Assembly: GCA_965651815.1 (NCBI GenBank)
Contig: CBFGTJ010000193.1
Coordinates: 1-6,059, forward strand
Direction of reading: 5' to 3'
DNA: 6,059 nucleotides
Source of the DNA: CBFGTJ01 sp965651815
GTDB lineage: Bacteria; Actinomycetota; Acidimicrobiia; Acidimicrobiales; Microtrichaceae
The translations under genes were made by a program, and so were the position numbers. Shown here piece by piece: positions 5,352 through 6,059 of the stretch (positions within the stretch are counted from its first letter, which is position 1; each line of letters begins with the position of its first letter). The notes under the pieces were generated by a model, which had not been told where the DNA came from, did not search any database, and saw nothing but the letters and a program-made list of their open reading frames with translations.

Positions 5352-6059
5352 TTGTCTCCACGTCTCCGACCTCGAAGTCCCATCGGCCGGACGGCCGCCA
5401 TCGCCGCGGCGCTCCTCGTCGGGGCGGCGGGCGCCACGCCGTCACCGGCCGCCGCGAGCCCCGCGGACGCACCGGCGCCGTCGGGCTCGGCGCTCCGACT
5501 CCCCTCCGCCGTCCGGGCGGCGGTGCCCGCCCCCGGCGCGGGCGCGCTGCTTGAGGGCACCGGGATCGGCCTCTGGCCCTGGTCGCTGCCGGAGCCGGCG
5601 GCGGCCACCGCGACCGGCGTGCCGGGCGGCCCACGCGTCGCCGCTGAGGACGCCGAGCGGCTCGAGGTGTTCCTCCGTGGCGTGGCGCACCGACGGCAGG
5701 AAGCCGTCCGCACCGTGTTCTTCGCCGCCCTCGAGCGCCGTGCGGCGGCCGAGCGCGCCGCAGCGGAGCGGGCAGCGGAGCGGGCGGCAGCCGAGCGCGC
5801 CGCCGCACAGCGGTCCCGCAGCGTGAGCAGGGCGTCGACCCGGACGTCGGGCGGTTCCGGTGGCGGCGCGTCCGACCTCGCCGGCCTGCGCCAGTGCGAG
5901 TCCGGTGGCAACTACGGCGCCGTCAGCAGCTCGGGCCAGTACCGCGGCGCCTACCAGTTCTCGCGCTCGACGTGGGACTCCGTCGCGTCGTCCTCGCACC
6001 CGCACCTGGTCGGCGTGGACCCCGCGTCGGCCGCCCCGGCGGACCAGGACGCCATGGCG
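5352..6059 (+). CDS. Secreted resuscitation-promoting-factor-like transglycosylase (3' end cut off by window edge)
   Basis: The 236 visible residues begin with an Arg-rich N-terminus (SPRLRPRSPIGR), a hydrophobic Ala/Leu stretch (about 14-28) and a likely signal-peptidase site after AAA at 33-35, so export is expected. Next come an Ala/Pro-rich spacer, a helical segment (about 97-127) running into an Ala-Glu-Arg-rich, probably coiled-coil stretch (128-154), and a Ser/Gly linker (166-174). The last part is an Rpf-type lytic transglycosylase domain: LRQCESGGNYGAV (179-191) with catalytic Glu at 183, then RGAYQFSRSTWDSV. Rpf proteins cleave peptidoglycan and promote growth or recovery from dormancy in actinobacteria. 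The partner Cys of C182 and the rest of the domain lie beyond the right edge, and no LysM or G5 domain is visible in what remains. Translation starts at TTG with a perfect AGGAGG. The gene is divergent from glutamine synthetase. Which rpf paralogue it is cannot be told. Confidence 0.88.
   Translation, partial: MSPRLRPRSPIGRTAAIAAALLVGAAGATPSPAAASPADAPAPSGSALRLPSAVRAAVPAPGAGALLEGTGIGLWPWSLPEPAAATATGVPGGPRVAAEDAERLEVFLRGVAHRRQEAVRTVFFAALERRAAAERAAAERAAERAAAERAAAQRSRSVSRASTRTSGGSGGGASDLAGLRQCESGGNYGAVSSSGQYRGAYQFSRSTWDSVASSSHPHLVGVDPASAAPADQDAMA
5742..5813 (+). repeat. Ala-Glu-Arg codon repeat inside the Rpf-like gene
   Basis: Twenty-four codons consist almost only of GCN, GAG and CGN, encoding imperfect AAER/AAAER units (residues 131-154) before the Ser/Gly linker. 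The units vary between four and five codons but stay in frame, so the repeat is kept as protein sequence. It probably forms a charged helix or coiled coil that spaces the catalytic domain from the exported N-terminus. Confidence 0.7.

Noticed and set aside
5742..5813. Non-coding minisatellite or CRISPR-like array
   Set aside because: Units are codon-phased and imperfect with no spacers, and lie within a clear reading frame; it is a protein repeat.
5263..5826. Alternative plus-strand frame starting at ATG 5263
   Set aside because: It is out of frame with the Rpf domain and translates to Arg/Pro/Ser-rich sequence without recognisable motifs; no good ribosome-binding site.
5201..6005. Minus-strand open frames (5201-5911 and 5442-6005) under the Rpf-like gene
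   Set aside because: Low-complexity Ala/Arg/Ser translations with no domain, overlapping a gene with a signal peptide, strong ribosome-binding site and catalytic motif.

Overview
The window is high-GC DNA with almost every third codon position G or C. The gene families (Rpf-type transglycosylase, short bacterial Ku, FadE-like acyl-CoA dehydrogenase, Rieske oxygenase, class III glutamine synthetase) fit a chromosomal segment of an actinobacterium. Genus cannot be fixed from the sequence alone. There are no tRNA or rRNA genes, insertion sequences, CRISPR arrays or phage genes, and base composition looks even throughout.

Layout: four genes lie on the minus strand and one on the plus strand. Reading the minus strand in its transcription order (right to left): a class III glutamine synthetase (5144-2964); a 135-base gap holding a tandem repeat; Ku, the DNA-end-binding protein of bacterial NHEJ (2828-2013); a 56-base gap; an ACAD10/11-like acyl-CoA dehydrogenase (1956-727); and, 8 bases further on, a Rieske iron-sulfur oxygenase that runs off the left edge (718-1). 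On the plus strand a secreted resuscitation-promoting-factor-like protein starts at a TTG codon (5352) and runs off the right edge. It is divergent from the glutamine synthetase across a 207-base intergenic region.

Functionally, the dehydrogenase and oxygenase form a probable two-gene catabolic unit acting on an unknown acyl-CoA or ring substrate. Glutamine synthetase assimilates ammonium. Ku protects and joins broken DNA ends, with its usual partner LigD not in view. The Rpf-like protein remodels peptidoglycan. The most interesting non-coding signal is a set of three GTnAC half-sites (5256-5280) between the glutamine synthetase and Rpf-like genes. It resembles the boxes of the OmpR-family regulators GlnR and MtrA, so one site could serve both nitrogen assimilation and cell-wall remodelling. 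I see no clear sign of a wholly new system; the genes are ordinary members of known families.
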